Notes: generated by a model from the letters alone, not told the origin. A stretch of 52,426 nucleotides of DNA from Bacteroidales bacterium (GCA_016284305.1 JAEEON010000070.1:1-52426); one strand, 5' to 3'. Positions 18,338 through 27,442 are shown, counted from the stretch's first letter. Translations and numbers: made by a program.

Positions 18338-19181
18338 AAAGGGCTTTCAGTTGTTTGTTGACGGTGTCGGGACATTCCACGGTGATTTTGGCGCAACGCA
18401 GTCCTGTGAGGGCAGCCACCTCGATAGAAGCCTGAGGTCCGGCATGTACCAGTCCGGCCATCAGCGCATCGCCGGAGCCGTTGGTGTTTACCACCTCGCA
18501 GGGAAGGGCAGCAAAATGTACTTTGTCAGCACCCTGGATGACATCCAAACCATCAGCACCCATGCTGACAAAACGACGGTCGATGCCTTCAAGGGCACCG
18601 ATGATGTCGTTCTCGATCAAGTTGCATTTGAGGGTGTGGATATGCTTCTTTGACGACAGCTTCATCGCTTCGGCGATCTTTGGCGCCTTGGCACCGGAGA
18701 CGGCATCGACATAAAGCGGCGCGTAGGCGTGGTCGATGAGGAACGCCAGGCTCTCTTCGGGGATGTTGGTGTCAGCGACAAATGCGTCCACCGGTCCTAC
18801 ACGCTTGAGCTTGTCGGCGATCCATTCTGGGGTGATGCAGTTGGCGGACACCATGTCCGAAACGCCTCCAATCATCTCACCATTGCAATCGTTGATGCTG
18901 AGGAAACAGGAACGGGTACCCACAGGAGCCGCATCGCTGAGGCTGATATCGACTTTCGCTTTGCGGCAGCTGTCGGCGGTGAACCACCCGAAGGTGTCGC
19001 CTCCAAAGAAGCTTAAGAACACTACTTCGTTGCCAAGCAAGGAAAGGTTGTGGGCGATGTTGCGCCCCACGCCTCCAGCAATCAGCCGTATCGCTCCTGG
19101 ATTGGAATCGTTGGGCACAAAGGGTTTGAATGTCGTTGCGACAATGTCGGCATTTGCTCCGCCGATGACACAGTATCTCAT
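18321..19181 (-). CDS. psuK: PfkB-family kinase, probable pseudouridine kinase
   Basis: The 286-residue product is a ribokinase-like sugar kinase. It has the N-terminal glycine pair in AGGVGRNIAHNLSLLG and the C-terminal signature NTNGSGDALMAGL, where the Asp is the catalytic base. Members phosphorylate nucleosides or sugars. Assignment to pseudouridine rests on the 17-base overlap with psuG, the enzyme acting on pseudouridine phosphate. The pair has its own -7 box upstream. Confidence 0.88.
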   Translation of the reverse strand: MRYCVIGGANADIVATTFKPFVPNDSNPGAIRLIAGGVGRNIAHNLSLLGNEVVFLSFFGGDTFGWFTADSCRKAKVDISLSDAAPVGTRSCFLSINDCNGEMIGGVSDMVSANCITPEWIADKLKRVGPVDAFVADTNIPEESLAFLIDHAYAPLYVDAVSGAKAPKIAEAMKLSSKKHIHTLKCNLIENDIIGALEGIDRRFVSMGADGLDVIQGADKVHFAALPCEVVNTNGSGDALMAGLVHAGPQASIEVAALTGLRCAKITVECPDTVNKQLKALYEHLS

Positions 19182-19204
19182 TTTTTCAAGGGTTTTATTC
19201 AGAG

Positions 19205-19212
19205 CAAAGATA
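19205..19212 (-). promoter_or_regulatory. -7 box for psuK-psuG
   Basis: TATCTTTG on the minus strand, 23 bases before the psuK ATG. Confidence 0.7.
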
Positions 19213-19241
19213 GTGATTTTGCAATCATCATCGCACTCGAA

Positions 19242-20534
19242 TCACCTTTTTTTCTTGAAGAAATCCGTCAATAAGGCGAGACATTCCTCTTTCATCACGC
19301 CTGTGACCAATTTGGTCTTGGGATGCAGCATGTTTCCATATTTGGAGAACCCGTTCTTGGGATCCTCTGCCGCATAGACCACCTTGCCAATGTGGGCGTG
19401 TTCGAGAGCACCGGCGCACATGGGGCAGGGCTCCAGGGTGACGTAGAGGGTGCACTCGTCGAGGTATTTGGCGCCGAGGGCGTTGGCGGCCGCGGTGATG
19501 GCGAGCATCTCCGCATGGGCGGTCACGTCGTTGAGCATCTCGGTCTGGTTATGGGCACGGGCGATGATCTTGTCATTGCAGACCACCACGGCTCCAATGG
19601 GGATTTCTTCAGCCTTCAGGGCCAGTTCAGCCTCTTTGAAAGCTTGGCGCATATAATACTCATCAGAGAATATGGATAGGCGTCCGTCATTGCGAGGAGC
19701 GGAGCTTTGCGGAGCGACGTGGCAATCTAACCTGATTTGACTTGTTTGTGTCACGGCCCCGTCCCAGTCACGACCGACGGGGAATTTTGAGCGGAAGATT
19801 TGAAGCTTTTCGTAATCCAAAGTGTAGGACAGGATGGCTTCTATGTCTGGTTCGGTATTGGCAAGGACTTCGCCTTTAGGACTGATGACTTGGGAATCAC
19901 CATTGTAATGCACGCCTTCGGGATCGTCGCCGATGCGGTTCACGCCAATGAAGTAGGCTTGGTTTTCGATGGCACGGGCCATCAATAGGGTATCCCAAAC
20001 AAAGATCCTGGACGATGGAAAATTGGCCAGAAAGATGCCCAAATCATAATCGAATGTGCCATCGAGGTATTGGTTTCTTGCCCATATTGGAAAACGGATG
20101 TCGTAACACACCATCGGCTTGATCTTCCAGCCGTTTAACGTTACAATCAGGGATTCCGTGCCAGACTCGATGGGCTCCTTTTCCCCGCCAATTGCAAAGG
20201 TGTGCCGTTTGTGATACAACTCATAGCTGCTGTCAGGACGCATCCATACCAGGCTGTTATGGTAATGGCCATCCACATTAAGAAGCATGGTGCCACAAAC
20301 CACGGCATGCAACTCCTGAGCTTTGGTTCTCAGCCAGTTTAGGGTGGGTCCGTCAGGCGTTTCGGCAAACTTTAGAGGATCCACCGGAAACCCAGTGTTG
20401 AAGGTCTCGGGGAACAATACCAAATCGGTACCGGAGGGCACTTCTTTCAAAAGTTGATCAAAATGCTCCAGGTTTCCTTCAGGGTTTTCCCAAAGAAGAT
20501 TAGACTGAATGATGGTGATCGCAAGATTATTCAT
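19242..20534 (-). CDS. omega-amidase (nitrilase) / TadA fusion ORF
   Basis: One uninterrupted 430-residue frame joins two enzymes normally encoded apart. Residues 1 to about 258 are a Nit2/YafV-like omega-amidase with the triad Glu (LFPETFNTGF), Lys (YHKRHTFAIGGE) and Cys (MVCYDIRFP). Residues about 287-430 are the tRNA-specific adenosine deaminase TadA, which makes inosine at the wobble base; the zinc ligands are in TAHAEM and EPCPMCAG. The linker (270-283) is encoded by a short palindromic repeat. TadA usually begins 8-10 residues before the DEYYMRQA block, but no in-frame start codon remains there; the first internal ATG would truncate the enzyme. ATG 20534 is chosen because it follows the -7 box and begins the amidase domain. 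A sequencing indel is a possible alternative. Confidence 0.85.
   Translation of the reverse strand: MNNLAITIIQSNLLWENPEGNLEHFDQLLKEVPSGTDLVLFPETFNTGFPVDPLKFAETPDGPTLNWLRTKAQELHAVVCGTMLLNVDGHYHNSLVWMRPDSSYELYHKRHTFAIGGEKEPIESGTESLIVTLNGWKIKPMVCYDIRFPIWARNQYLDGTFDYDLGIFLANFPSSRIFVWDTLLMARAIENQAYFIGVNRIGDDPEGVHYNGDSQVISPKGEVLANTEPDIEAILSYTLDYEKLQIFRSKFPVGRDWDGAVTQTSQIRLDCHVAPQSSAPRNDGRLSIFSDEYYMRQAFKEAELALKAEEIPIGAVVVCNDKIIARAHNQTEMLNDVTAHAEMLAITAAANALGAKYLDECTLYVTLEPCPMCAGALEHAHIGKVVYAAEDPKNGFSKYGNMLHPKTKLVTGVMKEECLALLTDFFKKKR
19686..19727. repeat. short palindromic repeat inside the amidase/TadA linker
   Basis: A 42-base element with ends ATTGC and GCAAT and GGAGCGGAGC / GCGGAGCG blocks between. 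On the minus strand it encodes CHVAPQSSAPRND in the linker. Its sequence pattern (CATTGCGAGGAGC ... GACGTGGCAATC) matches dispersed intergenic repeats that I recall from many bacterial genomes. Confidence 0.75.
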
Positions 20535-20555
20535 GTTCTGGACAATATGCAAAGA

Positions 20556-20563
20556 CAAAGGTA
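20556..20563 (-). promoter_or_regulatory. -7 box for the amidase/TadA gene
   Basis: TACCTTTG on the minus strand, 21 bases before the ATG at 20534. It excludes the longer start at 20654. Confidence 0.7.
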
Positions 20564-20591
20564 AGGCTTTTTTTGATGAATGGGACGCTCT

Positions 20592-20625
20592 TTTGAAAGA
20601 TTTGCCATTGTTTTTTATACCTTTG
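20592..20625 (+). promoter_or_regulatory. promoter for the nitroreductase gene
   Basis: A -7 box TACCTTTG at 20618-20625 has TTTG at 20592-20595, 22 bases upstream. It is divergent from the amidase/TadA promoter. Confidence 0.7.
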
Positions 20626-20652
20626 CTGTCATAAAAAGAAAAACAAATTAAC

Positions 20653-21294
20653 ATGGCCGACGGATATTTGGAAAAACGTTATGAAGAGGTCTTTGGCAAA
20701 GGCGCCAAGAAGACGGTGATCAAACACACTTCGATAGAGGTTTTGATGGAGAAAAACCGGAGCTACCGAGGGTATCAAAAGGAGTATGAAGTGAAGCGCG
20801 AGATGCTGGAGCGTATCGTGGCGGTGAATACCAAGATTGCCTCGGCGAAGAACCAACAAGTGTTGCGTTTCAAGCTGGTCACCAAGGCTACAGGAGCCGA
20901 CATCATCCTTCAAAACATGAAGTTGGGAGGATTGCTGCCTGAGCTTCATCTGCCATTTCCTGGAACAGAACCGGAAGCGTTTATCATCATTTGCAGCACT
21001 GTGCCAGAGACGAAGTTCGTGGACATCGACTTAGGCATTGCAGCACAAAGCATGTTGCTGAAAGCCACCGAGATGGGACTCAATGGTATCATGATCGGAG
21101 CCTTCAACAAGGCGAAGATTACGGAAGCTTTCAACCTGCCCTATGAGCCGTTGCTGATGCTAGCTATCGGTAAGGGTAGCGAGAAGATCAAGCTTCAGCC
21201 GGTGGATGCCACGGAAAAATTGGCTTATTACCGCGATGCGGATGGTGTTCAGTATGTGCCCAAGATTCGATGGGAGCAGCTCATCATCGAGTGA
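20653..21294 (+). CDS. nitroreductase family protein
   Basis: The 213-residue product fits the FMN-dependent nitroreductase fold. The FMN phosphate motif is RSYRGY (about residues 37-42); the second contact region is NQQVLRF (about 72-78), and the helix GIAAQSMLLKATEMGLNGIMIGA is the usual dimer/FMN segment. These enzymes reduce quinones or nitro compounds with NAD(P)H. The substrate is unknown. Its last 11 bases overlap the convergent alkylation repair gene. Confidence 0.88.
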   Translation: MADGYLEKRYEEVFGKGAKKTVIKHTSIEVLMEKNRSYRGYQKEYEVKREMLERIVAVNTKIASAKNQQVLRFKLVTKATGADIILQNMKLGGLLPELHLPFPGTEPEAFIIICSTVPETKFVDIDLGIAAQSMLLKATEMGLNGIMIGAFNKAKITEAFNLPYEPLLMLAIGKGSEKIKLQPVDATEKLAYYRDADGVQYVPKIRWEQLIIE

Positions 21295-21997
21295 TGAACG
21301 ACTTGCGTTCTTCTTCGGTAAATTTCTCAATGGCATAGCGGAGCATGGTGCGAGGCATAGCCTGATAACGTGTTGACAGCCAGTCTTTCAGCCGTTGTTC
21401 ATCGCGTTTGCCTGCCTCGCGAAGCAGCCAGCCGACCGCTTTTTGCAACAGATCGTGGAGGGGCTGTGGCTTGGCTAAGAAGAGCTCTGCGATAGCATAA
21501 GTGTCATCAAGGTCACCATGGCGAAGGAATTGCATGGTGCTCACTATTCCAATGCGTTGTTCCCAGATGGTTTTTCCGTTGCGGGCTAGATCATAAAGCA
21601 GGGTTCGGTCTTTGTCCAAAAGCCATACACCGAGCAGCTCGTAACAGGAGAGGTCCACCAAGTCCCAGTTATTAATAAACTGAGTATGTGTTAAATAGAA
21701 ATCAACACAGCGTTGCTGTAGGGCAACATCTTTTTTGTTGTGTTTAAAAAACTCAACTAAAGTCAGCAGGGCTGCCAAGCGCATCTCGTGATATTCTGAT
21801 GCAATGCAGGTCTCCAAATCGTCAAATGTGGTTTTTGCCCAGCATTGTTTCACCACCTGGCGGGTAACCGGAACTTTGATTCCCAAAAACTTGTCACCTT
21901 CACCGTATTGTCCCTTGCCCGTCTTGAAAAAACGGGAAAGACCCTCCACTTGGCTTGGATCTTGGTGAGCAAGGATTTCAGTATATAGGTTATTCAT
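21284..21997 (-). CDS. DNA alkylation repair protein, AlkD-like
   Basis: This 237-residue all-helical protein belongs to the HEAT-repeat DNA glycosylase family that removes bulky or cationic alkylated bases. The motif NNWDLVDLS (about residues 116-124) holds the Trp and Asp used for DNA binding and catalysis in AlkD, and a second Trp is in [13 protein letters not shown]. The N-terminal [12 protein letters not shown] block is also typical. Its 3' end overlaps the convergent nitroreductase gene by 11 bases. The 5' region is preceded by TTCTTAC direct repeats and the tandem repeat at 22021, so its promoter is unclear. Confidence 0.9.
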   Translation of the reverse strand: MNNLYTEILAHQDPSQVEGLSRFFKTGKGQYGEGDKFLGIKVPVTRQVVKQCWAKTTFDDLETCIASEYHEMRLAALLTLVEFFKHNKKDVALQQRCVDFYLTHTQFINNWDLVDLSCYELLGVWLLDKDRTLLYDLARNGKTIWEQRIGIVSTMQFLRHGDLDDTYAIAELFLAKPQPLHDLLQKAVGWLLREAGKRDEQRLKDWLSTRYQAMPRTMLRYAIEKFTEEERKSFITR

Positions 21998-22015
21998 ATT
22001 CTTACTTCTTACTTC

Positions 22016-23209
22016 TTACTTCTGTCTCCTGTCTTCTGTCTCCTGTCTTCTGTCTCCTGTCTTCTGTCTCCTGTCTTCTGTCTCCTGTCTTCTGTCTCCT
22101 GTCTTCTTCATTCCCAACACGCACCACCTCACAAACGGGATTCTCCTGATGATTTCATAGATCGCGGGCGAGAGCAACATGACGGCAAAGAAGAGGATGA
22201 CGTACATCATCCATGGCGCCAAGTTGGTGTACATTTTCATCATGTAACCGAAGGAGGCGATCACTAGATAATGGACTATATAGATACCATAGCTGGAGCG
22301 CGTCATGTAGGCCGCAAACGGACTGGTCTTGTCGGCCCAAGCCTTGAAGCAGCCTAGCATGGCGAGGATGGCGAACCAGGCGTAGAGGTTGCATAGCCAG
22401 CCTTTCAGCACGATGGGGTCGGTGTCGTTTTTGCCATACATCACAATGGTAAAATAGGCGCCTGTGACCAAAGCGAGCATCAGCAAAGGAAGATGCATTT
22501 TGGCGAGTCGTTCTTGTACGGCATCGTGTGAAAAGACGAAATATCCCAATAAGAAAGGCACAAAATAGGCCAGGGGACGGTAGAGGTTCCACAAGCCTTC
22601 GGCACTCTCGGGATTAGGATGGGAGATGGAGCACTGGGCACCTGCCCAAACGAGAAGGTATCCGACCACTACCAAAACGATGGTAAGCCCCATGGATTCT
22701 TTTTGGAACAGTTTGCCGACTGCGTGGTGCAGCTTGTCTTTTTCGATTGCTTTAATTAAAACCAATATCAGTGAAAACAGCCATAAATCCTGAATGAACC
22801 AAAGAGGTCCAATGCCGCTGAAGGCTCGAAGAACGTGCTTGACGGGTTGAGGAACTTCAGTCAAAACGTCCACTCCAGCCACCTGAGTGTTGAAGTAGCC
22901 TGTCATCCAGTGAAATATCAAAAGACCTATTGTGGCTGGCACCAATAACTTACGGGTGCGACTCTTGATGAACTGCCCATTGGTCTGCTTGTCGAGGGCA
23001 TACTTTGAACTGATGCCGGCCACAACAAAAAGCAGCATCATGAACCAAGGGTAGAGTATCGACATGATGCAGTCCCAAGGCTGGTCCTCATAGAAGCCTC
23101 CGATACCACCGAACACGCCTTTGGCATTGTAAAAGTAAATGACGTGATAAAACAATACCAACAACACCGTCACCCAACGGATGTTGTCCAAGAAATGTTT
23201 GCGTTCCAT
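22016..23209 (-). CDS. acyltransferase-3 family membrane protein with repeat-encoded tail
   Basis: The 397-residue protein has about ten membrane spans and the acyltransferase 3 pattern: [17 protein letters not shown] at the N-terminus with the conserved His, and SRTRKLLVP on the first loop. Such enzymes acylate cell-surface sugars. The last 30 residues or so after [12 protein letters not shown] are a hydrophilic Arg/Gln/Asp repeat encoded by six perfect copies of a 14-bp unit. Because 14 is not a multiple of 3, gain or loss of copies changes the tail and its stop position. It starts 2 bases after the AbrB-like gene. Confidence 0.85.
   Translation of the reverse strand: MERKHFLDNIRWVTVLLVLFYHVIYFYNAKGVFGGIGGFYEDQPWDCIMSILYPWFMMLLFVVAGISSKYALDKQTNGQFIKSRTRKLLVPATIGLLIFHWMTGYFNTQVAGVDVLTEVPQPVKHVLRAFSGIGPLWFIQDLWLFSLILVLIKAIEKDKLHHAVGKLFQKESMGLTIVLVVVGYLLVWAGAQCSISHPNPESAEGLWNLYRPLAYFVPFLLGYFVFSHDAVQERLAKMHLPLLMLALVTGAYFTIVMYGKNDTDPIVLKGWLCNLYAWFAILAMLGCFKAWADKTSPFAAYMTRSSYGIYIVHYLVIASFGYMMKMYTNLAPWMMYVILFFAVMLLSPAIYEIIRRIPFVRWCVLGMKKTGDRRQETEDRRQKTGDRRQETEDRRQK
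22021..22104. repeat. six perfect copies of a 14-bp tandem repeat
   Basis: The unit TCTGTCTCCTGTCT is repeated six times without mismatch. It lies at the 3' end of the acyltransferase gene on the minus strand, where three units encode 14 residues. TTCTTACTTCTTAC repeats adjoin it at 22005-22020. Confidence 0.97.
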
Positions 23210-23211
23210 AA

Positions 23212-23415
23212 TCAGTATTCGTTTAAAACTTCGTTTATTTTATCCTGAAACACCTCGGTTTTCAAAATGGCCATGCCTTTCTTGTCACCGAGAATCAATA
23301 AGCTGTCCCCTGCCTTGATGCCATAGATCTCACGGGCATCCTTTGGAATGACAATCTGTCCGCGGTCGCCTACTTTGACGACTCCAAAGATGTATTTTCC
23401 TTGTTCTTCTAACAT
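23212..23415 (-). CDS. AbrB/SpoVT/MazE-type regulator
   Basis: This 67-residue protein is a swapped-hairpin AbrB DNA-binding domain: VVKVGDRGQIVIPKDAREIYGIKAGDSLLIL spans most of it. Such proteins act as dimers or tetramers on DNA. The ATG at 23415 is chosen over a longer frame because the -7 box at 23452-23459 lies inside that longer frame. It is 2 bases upstream of the acyltransferase gene, so the pair forms an operon. No toxin partner is seen. Confidence 0.88.
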   Translation of the reverse strand: MLEEQGKYIFGVVKVGDRGQIVIPKDAREIYGIKAGDSLLILGDKKGMAILKTEVFQDKINEVLNEY

Positions 23416-23451
23416 AATTGTTTGATTTGTGTGAAAATTCATATTTTTCTG

Positions 23452-23459
23452 CAAAAATA
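23452..23459 (-). promoter_or_regulatory. -7 box for the AbrB-acyltransferase operon
   Basis: TATTTTTG on the minus strand, 36 bases before the ATG at 23415. Confidence 0.65.
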
Positions 23460-23480
23460 CACTTTTTTGAGAAAAACAAG

Positions 23481-23521
23481 AAAAAAATAAAAAACCCCGC
23501 AAGATTTTTTCTTGCGGGGTT
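23481..23521 (-). terminator. intrinsic terminator of the repeat-protein gene
   Basis: An 11-bp perfect stem AACCCCGCAAG (23493-23503) / CTTGCGGGGTT (23511-23521) is followed on the minus strand by a long T-run (A-run at 23481-23492). Confidence 0.93.
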
Positions 23522-23543
23522 CTCTTTATGTAACTAAGGTAAA

Positions 23544-23963
23544 CTAGTAGAACGGGAAAAAGAAGAAATAGGCAGCTACCCATTCGCGGGGAACGCCTTG
23601 GACTCGACCGATGCTGGAGCCTGAGCTGTTGCGCACCGTGCCGTCGCTTTCGACTTTGCCGATGCTGGAGCCTGAGCTGTTGCGCACCGTACCGTCATTT
23701 TCAAATTTCCCGATACTGGAACCCGAGCTGTTGCGTATGGTGCCGTCCCGATCAATTTTCCCTATGCTGGAACCGGAGCTGTTGCGAATGGTGCCGTCGT
23801 TATCGAACTTTCCGACGCTAGCACCGCTGGCGTTGCGTATGGTGCCACCGCTTTCGATGGTCCCACAACGCGAACCGTTGCTGTTGTAAACAGCCTGGGC
23901 AGTCGCAGTGGCGGCTGAAACGAGGAGGACCACAGCCAAGAACAAAATACGTAATGCTTTCAT
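23544..23963 (-). CDS. secreted 17-residue repeat protein
   Basis: The 139-residue product has a signal peptide (MKALRILFLAVVLLVSAATATA) and six tandem 17-residue units of the type DGTIRNSSGSSIGKFEN. A hydrophobic aromatic end (AAYFFFFPFY) follows. The repeats are near-identical at DNA level (51-bp units, 23600-23850), so recent duplication is likely. The pattern of alternating G and N/S in short hairpins resembles the so-called 4-fold beta flower repeat, but I am not certain. The start at 23963 is chosen for the signal peptide. A strong terminator follows. Confidence 0.75.
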   Translation of the reverse strand: MKALRILFLAVVLLVSAATATAQAVYNSNGSRCGTIESGGTIRNASGASVGKFDNDGTIRNSSGSSIGKIDRDGTIRNSSGSSIGKFENDGTVRNSSGSSIGKVESDGTVRNSSGSSIGRVQGVPREWVAAYFFFFPFY

Positions 23964-24038
23964 TTTTCTTTCATTTTCATGGTTTGACAATAGAAATCAA
24001 TAAATCAAAAATCATTCCAAATACCATGTCCTTATAGG

Positions 24039-26753
24039 TTATAAAACTGATGAGAGATGATGCTTTCCGCTTCCGTAAGTCTTTGTTTCATAGCCGTTTG
24101 CTGTTGGTATCCAGACTTCAGCCTCGGTATTCGCAGGAATCACAAATGTCCATTCGAAGTGGTTGCCTTCACGGCGCCAATGGCTCTCGATAAGGCCTGA
24201 AACGGATTCATAAGTGCAGTTCACGTACTCTAAACCTTCGATGGGATAGGGCTTGAGGGTGAGGTGAGAGGTGAGAGATGGGGGTTGAGAGGTGGAGAAA
24301 TCAACACGGATGCCTCCGAGGTATTCGTATTCCCAAAGGATGAGGTCACCGAGCAACATCACATGATTACCACTGTTCATGGCCGGGTCGGCGGTGTTGC
24401 CGTTCCACAACTCCCAGATGGTGGTAGCTCCGTTTCTGGCCATATAGCCCCAAGAAGGATAGGTGTCGTTGGTGGCAATCCTCAAAGCCAGGTCACCACG
24501 ACCATGTTCGGTGAGGGTACGCATCAGCTGCTGTATGCCGACAACTCCAGTGGAGACATGACCGTTGAACTCGTTCACGGTTTTGTCGATGATATTGGCA
24601 AACACTTTGTCCTCCAACTCCTTGGGAACCATGCCAAACCATAAAGGTAAGATATTGGCTGTCACTGTGTTGTTGGCATATTGACCAGTTTCTTTGTTCA
24701 AATATTTCGTTGTATAGGCATCGGTGGTAGAAGTGATTTCGTTTTGGAAATATTTCACGTCGTCAGCTAACCCAAGGAGCTCGGAAAACTTGACCATCTT
24801 GCCCGCCAAAAAGCAGTAGAAGGGAGTGGATAGCACAGCAGCCTCGGTGATGCGCTTTGGGTCGGTTGCATGAATCAACTCCAAGGATTCGGGGGGCATG
24901 CACCAGTCGCCATAAGTGTCGCGGGTCATGATGCCGTCAACCATATAGTTGTTTTTCATGTGGACCATCCAACGTTTCATGGCTTGATAATGCTGTCGAA
25001 TGGGTTGGTCGTCACCAAATCGGGTAAGGACCATGTCGGCAGCAGTGATGAAGGCTCCGGGCCAAGTCATGTTGTCGGTGTATCTCCTCCAATAGGCAGG
25101 ATAGACATCCGACACGGAACCGTTTTCCATCTGGCTGTCTTCGGCATCAGTGAGCCATTTTGAATAGAGTCGATGGTTGCCGAAGATATAGGATTCGCCA
25201 TAGCAACCCGTGGTTCGATCACCGGTCCAACCCATGCGTTCATCGCGTTGGGGGCAGTCGGTGGGCATGGAGCGGTAGTTTCCCCGGATACCCCAGAAGG
25301 CATTGTGATAAACGGCATTGAGAATCTCGTTGGAGCTCTCAAAATGCCCATTGACGGCCATCTCATCGTAAAACACCCGTCCCTCGAAATCGTCAAGCGT
25401 AGGTTCTTTTCGCAGTCCCTTGATCTCCACATACCTAAATCCATGATACGTGAACATTGGGCTCCAGTGGAGGTGGGAGGTTTGGGAGACGATGTATCGA
25501 TCGGTGCATTCGGCACTGCGAAGGTTGTCGGTATAGAGAAGGCTGTCGGGGGTGAGAAGCTCAGCGAATCTTAGGGTGATGGTGTCGCCTGGCTGTTGTT
25601 CATGTATCTTCATGTCCAAGACACCCACCATGTTTTGGCCCATGTCGAGGAACCAGGCATCGCCTTTCTTGAAAAGTGCAATAGGCCTTAGTGTTTCTTG
25701 AACTTTGATGTTGGGGTTGGGTTGGGCTTTCAACTCTCCTTCTGGAGCTTCTACGAGTCTTGCAGTGAACCAAGAATGGTCGTCGTAGTCGGTGGTGGTC
25801 CATGCCCCCAACTCGTAATTCTCATCATAGGTCTCCCCATCAAACTCGTTGGCGCAACGAATGGGTCCACGGTTCGTGATCTTCCAGCTCCAATCGCTGA
25901 CCACAGTTTCTTTGGAGCCGTTTTGGTAGGTCAGCTCCAATTGCAATAAGAGTCTGGGGGTGCCGTAGTGCATGCAATGGTGGAGTCCGCCCCAAATGTC
26001 GCCAGGCTTGCAACGCACAGCAGTAAACCGACCTCCTTCAAGGACCACTCCGATGGCATTGTCGCCTTTTTGTAACAAAGGAGTCACATCGTAAGCATTG
26101 AAATACACCCGTTTTTTGTAGTCGGATAGGGCAGGTTTTAGAAGCTCTTCGGCAGCGACCTCGGTTCCGTTGATATAGGCACTGTATTGCCCCAGTCCGC
26201 TAATGTATAGCCTGGCTTCTTTCACCTTTCCTTTTGCCTTGAATGTCTTGCGAAGATAGCGTGCAGCGATGCGGGTCTTACCCACAACGATGTCGTCGTC
26301 AAAGTCGCGCCCGATCCACTTTGCCTGCCAATCTTCTTTTTTCAATAGACTGATTTCAAAAGCGTTGACCGTGCTTTCGATAGTGTGTTTTTGGTCTCCA
26401 CATATGATGGTCGCAATGACTTTCCAGTAGGCTTTTTCGCGGCTTTTCAAAGCTTCTCCTTGATAAGGGATGTAAAGCATCTGGCTTGATGGGATGACTT
26501 CAGAATCCCATAAATCACCGATGTTTTTTCGCGCCTTTTTCTCGGTTGAAGCTACGATGATTCGGTAGTCGAGTTGCTTTACGTTGTTTTCGTCCGTTTC
26601 GTATTGCCAACTGAATCGGGGTTGATCTGTGGCGAGAGGTTGGGAGCCGTCTTGTTGTTCAACGCTTGGGTGAGCGATCTTCACACTTTGGTTCGTTTCG
26701 CATCCAACCAAGAACAAAAGAGAAAGAAGGGATAATACCAAGTACCTGTTCAT
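24039..26753 (-). CDS. GH78 alpha-L-rhamnosidase, lipoprotein
   Basis: The 904-residue protein removes terminal alpha-L-rhamnose from glycans. The signal ends in FLVGCET with the lipidated Cys at residue 18. It has an Ig-like N-terminal domain, a carbohydrate-binding region (about 140-340), a linker sandwich and the (alpha/alpha)6 barrel. The GH78 catalytic block DCPQRDERMGWTGD is at about 499-512. The C-terminal domain ends with LTLKPYPIEGLEYV. A purine-rich repetitive stretch (24249-24300) encodes the hydrophilic STSQPPSLTSH piece before LTLKPYP. It is 14 bases after the preceding secreted-protein gene. Confidence 0.94.
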   Translation of the reverse strand: MNRYLVLSLLSLLFLVGCETNQSVKIAHPSVEQQDGSQPLATDQPRFSWQYETDENNVKQLDYRIIVASTEKKARKNIGDLWDSEVIPSSQMLYIPYQGEALKSREKAYWKVIATIICGDQKHTIESTVNAFEISLLKKEDWQAKWIGRDFDDDIVVGKTRIAARYLRKTFKAKGKVKEARLYISGLGQYSAYINGTEVAAEELLKPALSDYKKRVYFNAYDVTPLLQKGDNAIGVVLEGGRFTAVRCKPGDIWGGLHHCMHYGTPRLLLQLELTYQNGSKETVVSDWSWKITNRGPIRCANEFDGETYDENYELGAWTTTDYDDHSWFTARLVEAPEGELKAQPNPNIKVQETLRPIALFKKGDAWFLDMGQNMVGVLDMKIHEQQPGDTITLRFAELLTPDSLLYTDNLRSAECTDRYIVSQTSHLHWSPMFTYHGFRYVEIKGLRKEPTLDDFEGRVFYDEMAVNGHFESSNEILNAVYHNAFWGIRGNYRSMPTDCPQRDERMGWTGDRTTGCYGESYIFGNHRLYSKWLTDAEDSQMENGSVSDVYPAYWRRYTDNMTWPGAFITAADMVLTRFGDDQPIRQHYQAMKRWMVHMKNNYMVDGIMTRDTYGDWCMPPESLELIHATDPKRITEAAVLSTPFYCFLAGKMVKFSELLGLADDVKYFQNEITSTTDAYTTKYLNKETGQYANNTVTANILPLWFGMVPKELEDKVFANIIDKTVNEFNGHVSTGVVGIQQLMRTLTEHGRGDLALRIATNDTYPSWGYMARNGATTIWELWNGNTADPAMNSGNHVMLLGDLILWEYEYLGGIRVDFSTSQPPSLTSHLTLKPYPIEGLEYVNCTYESVSGLIESHWRREGNHFEWTFVIPANTEAEVWIPTANGYETKTYGSGKHHLSSVL

Positions 26754-26767
26754 CTCACAGATTGGTT

Positions 26768-27337
26768 TTAATCCGGGATGTTGAAGACTTCTGCAGGGAC
26801 TTTCGCGTTTTCTTGAAAGTCGGTCATCTCGAAATAGGTCTCGCGTCGGCCTATTTTCATGATGCTTTTCAGCGTGATGCCTTTATACACCCAGACAGTG
26901 TTTTGAACTTTTTTCCTGCCTTGGGTGGTCTCATAAGTGTATTTCCTGCATTTCCGGCCCAGGACCTCTTCTTCTTCACCTGTATCGACAAGATTGTATT
27001 TTGCAATCATAGCCTCAGAGGGGTTGACAAAAGTGAGGTCGGAAACGGGATTATCGAACTCTTTGCTTCCTGAAGCATTTACAAACCAGGCTTTTTCATT
27101 TTTTACGATGGTGGTGCTTTCATAAGAGCCTAAGGCACCCATGTCGATGGTTTGCACAACGGTTTCGTAATCACCGTAATTGTCGAAATAGTGAACGGCT
27201 GGGGTCTCGTGTTCGTTCAGGCGGGTTACTTCATGGGCGATGCCTGACTTGATTCCATAACGATGAGCTTTTTCTTGAGCCATGGTCAACCCTATGGTGG
27301 TAAGCAGGACCATGGCGATGAGCAAAAGTTTTTTCAT
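26768..27337 (-). CDS. hypothetical secreted protein
   Basis: The 189-residue product has a signal peptide (residues 1-20, ending TMAQ). The remainder is beta-rich with EEEEVLGRKCRKYTYETTQGR and VWVYKGITLKSIMKIG, a pattern of DUF4412/LolA-like secreted proteins, but I cannot name the family firmly. It is the first gene of an operon with the GH78 rhamnosidase 14 bases downstream, so it may serve the same process. Confidence 0.75.
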   Translation of the reverse strand: MKKLLLIAMVLLTTIGLTMAQEKAHRYGIKSGIAHEVTRLNEHETPAVHYFDNYGDYETVVQTIDMGALGSYESTTIVKNEKAWFVNASGSKEFDNPVSDLTFVNPSEAMIAKYNLVDTGEEEEVLGRKCRKYTYETTQGRKKVQNTVWVYKGITLKSIMKIGRRETYFEMTDFQENAKVPAEVFNIPD

Positions 27338-27395
27338 AATTATTTGATTTGTTTAATTATAATAATTTTTCATATATCATTTTATCAAAGTGATA

Positions 27396-27403
27396 CAAAG
27401 ATA
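27396..27403 (-). promoter_or_regulatory. -7 box for the GH78 operon
   Basis: TATCTTTG on the minus strand, 58 bases upstream of the ATG at 27337. Confidence 0.65.
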
Positions 27404-27442
27404 ATTATTATTAAGCCAAAAGCAGTCAAGAGTGTTGTTTTT

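Noticed and set aside
22021..22104. Possible CRISPR array
   Set aside because: The 14-bp units are directly abutting with no spacers and lie in coding sequence.
23600..23850. 51-bp direct repeats as a CRISPR array
   Set aside because: They are coding repeats of a secreted protein with no unique spacers.
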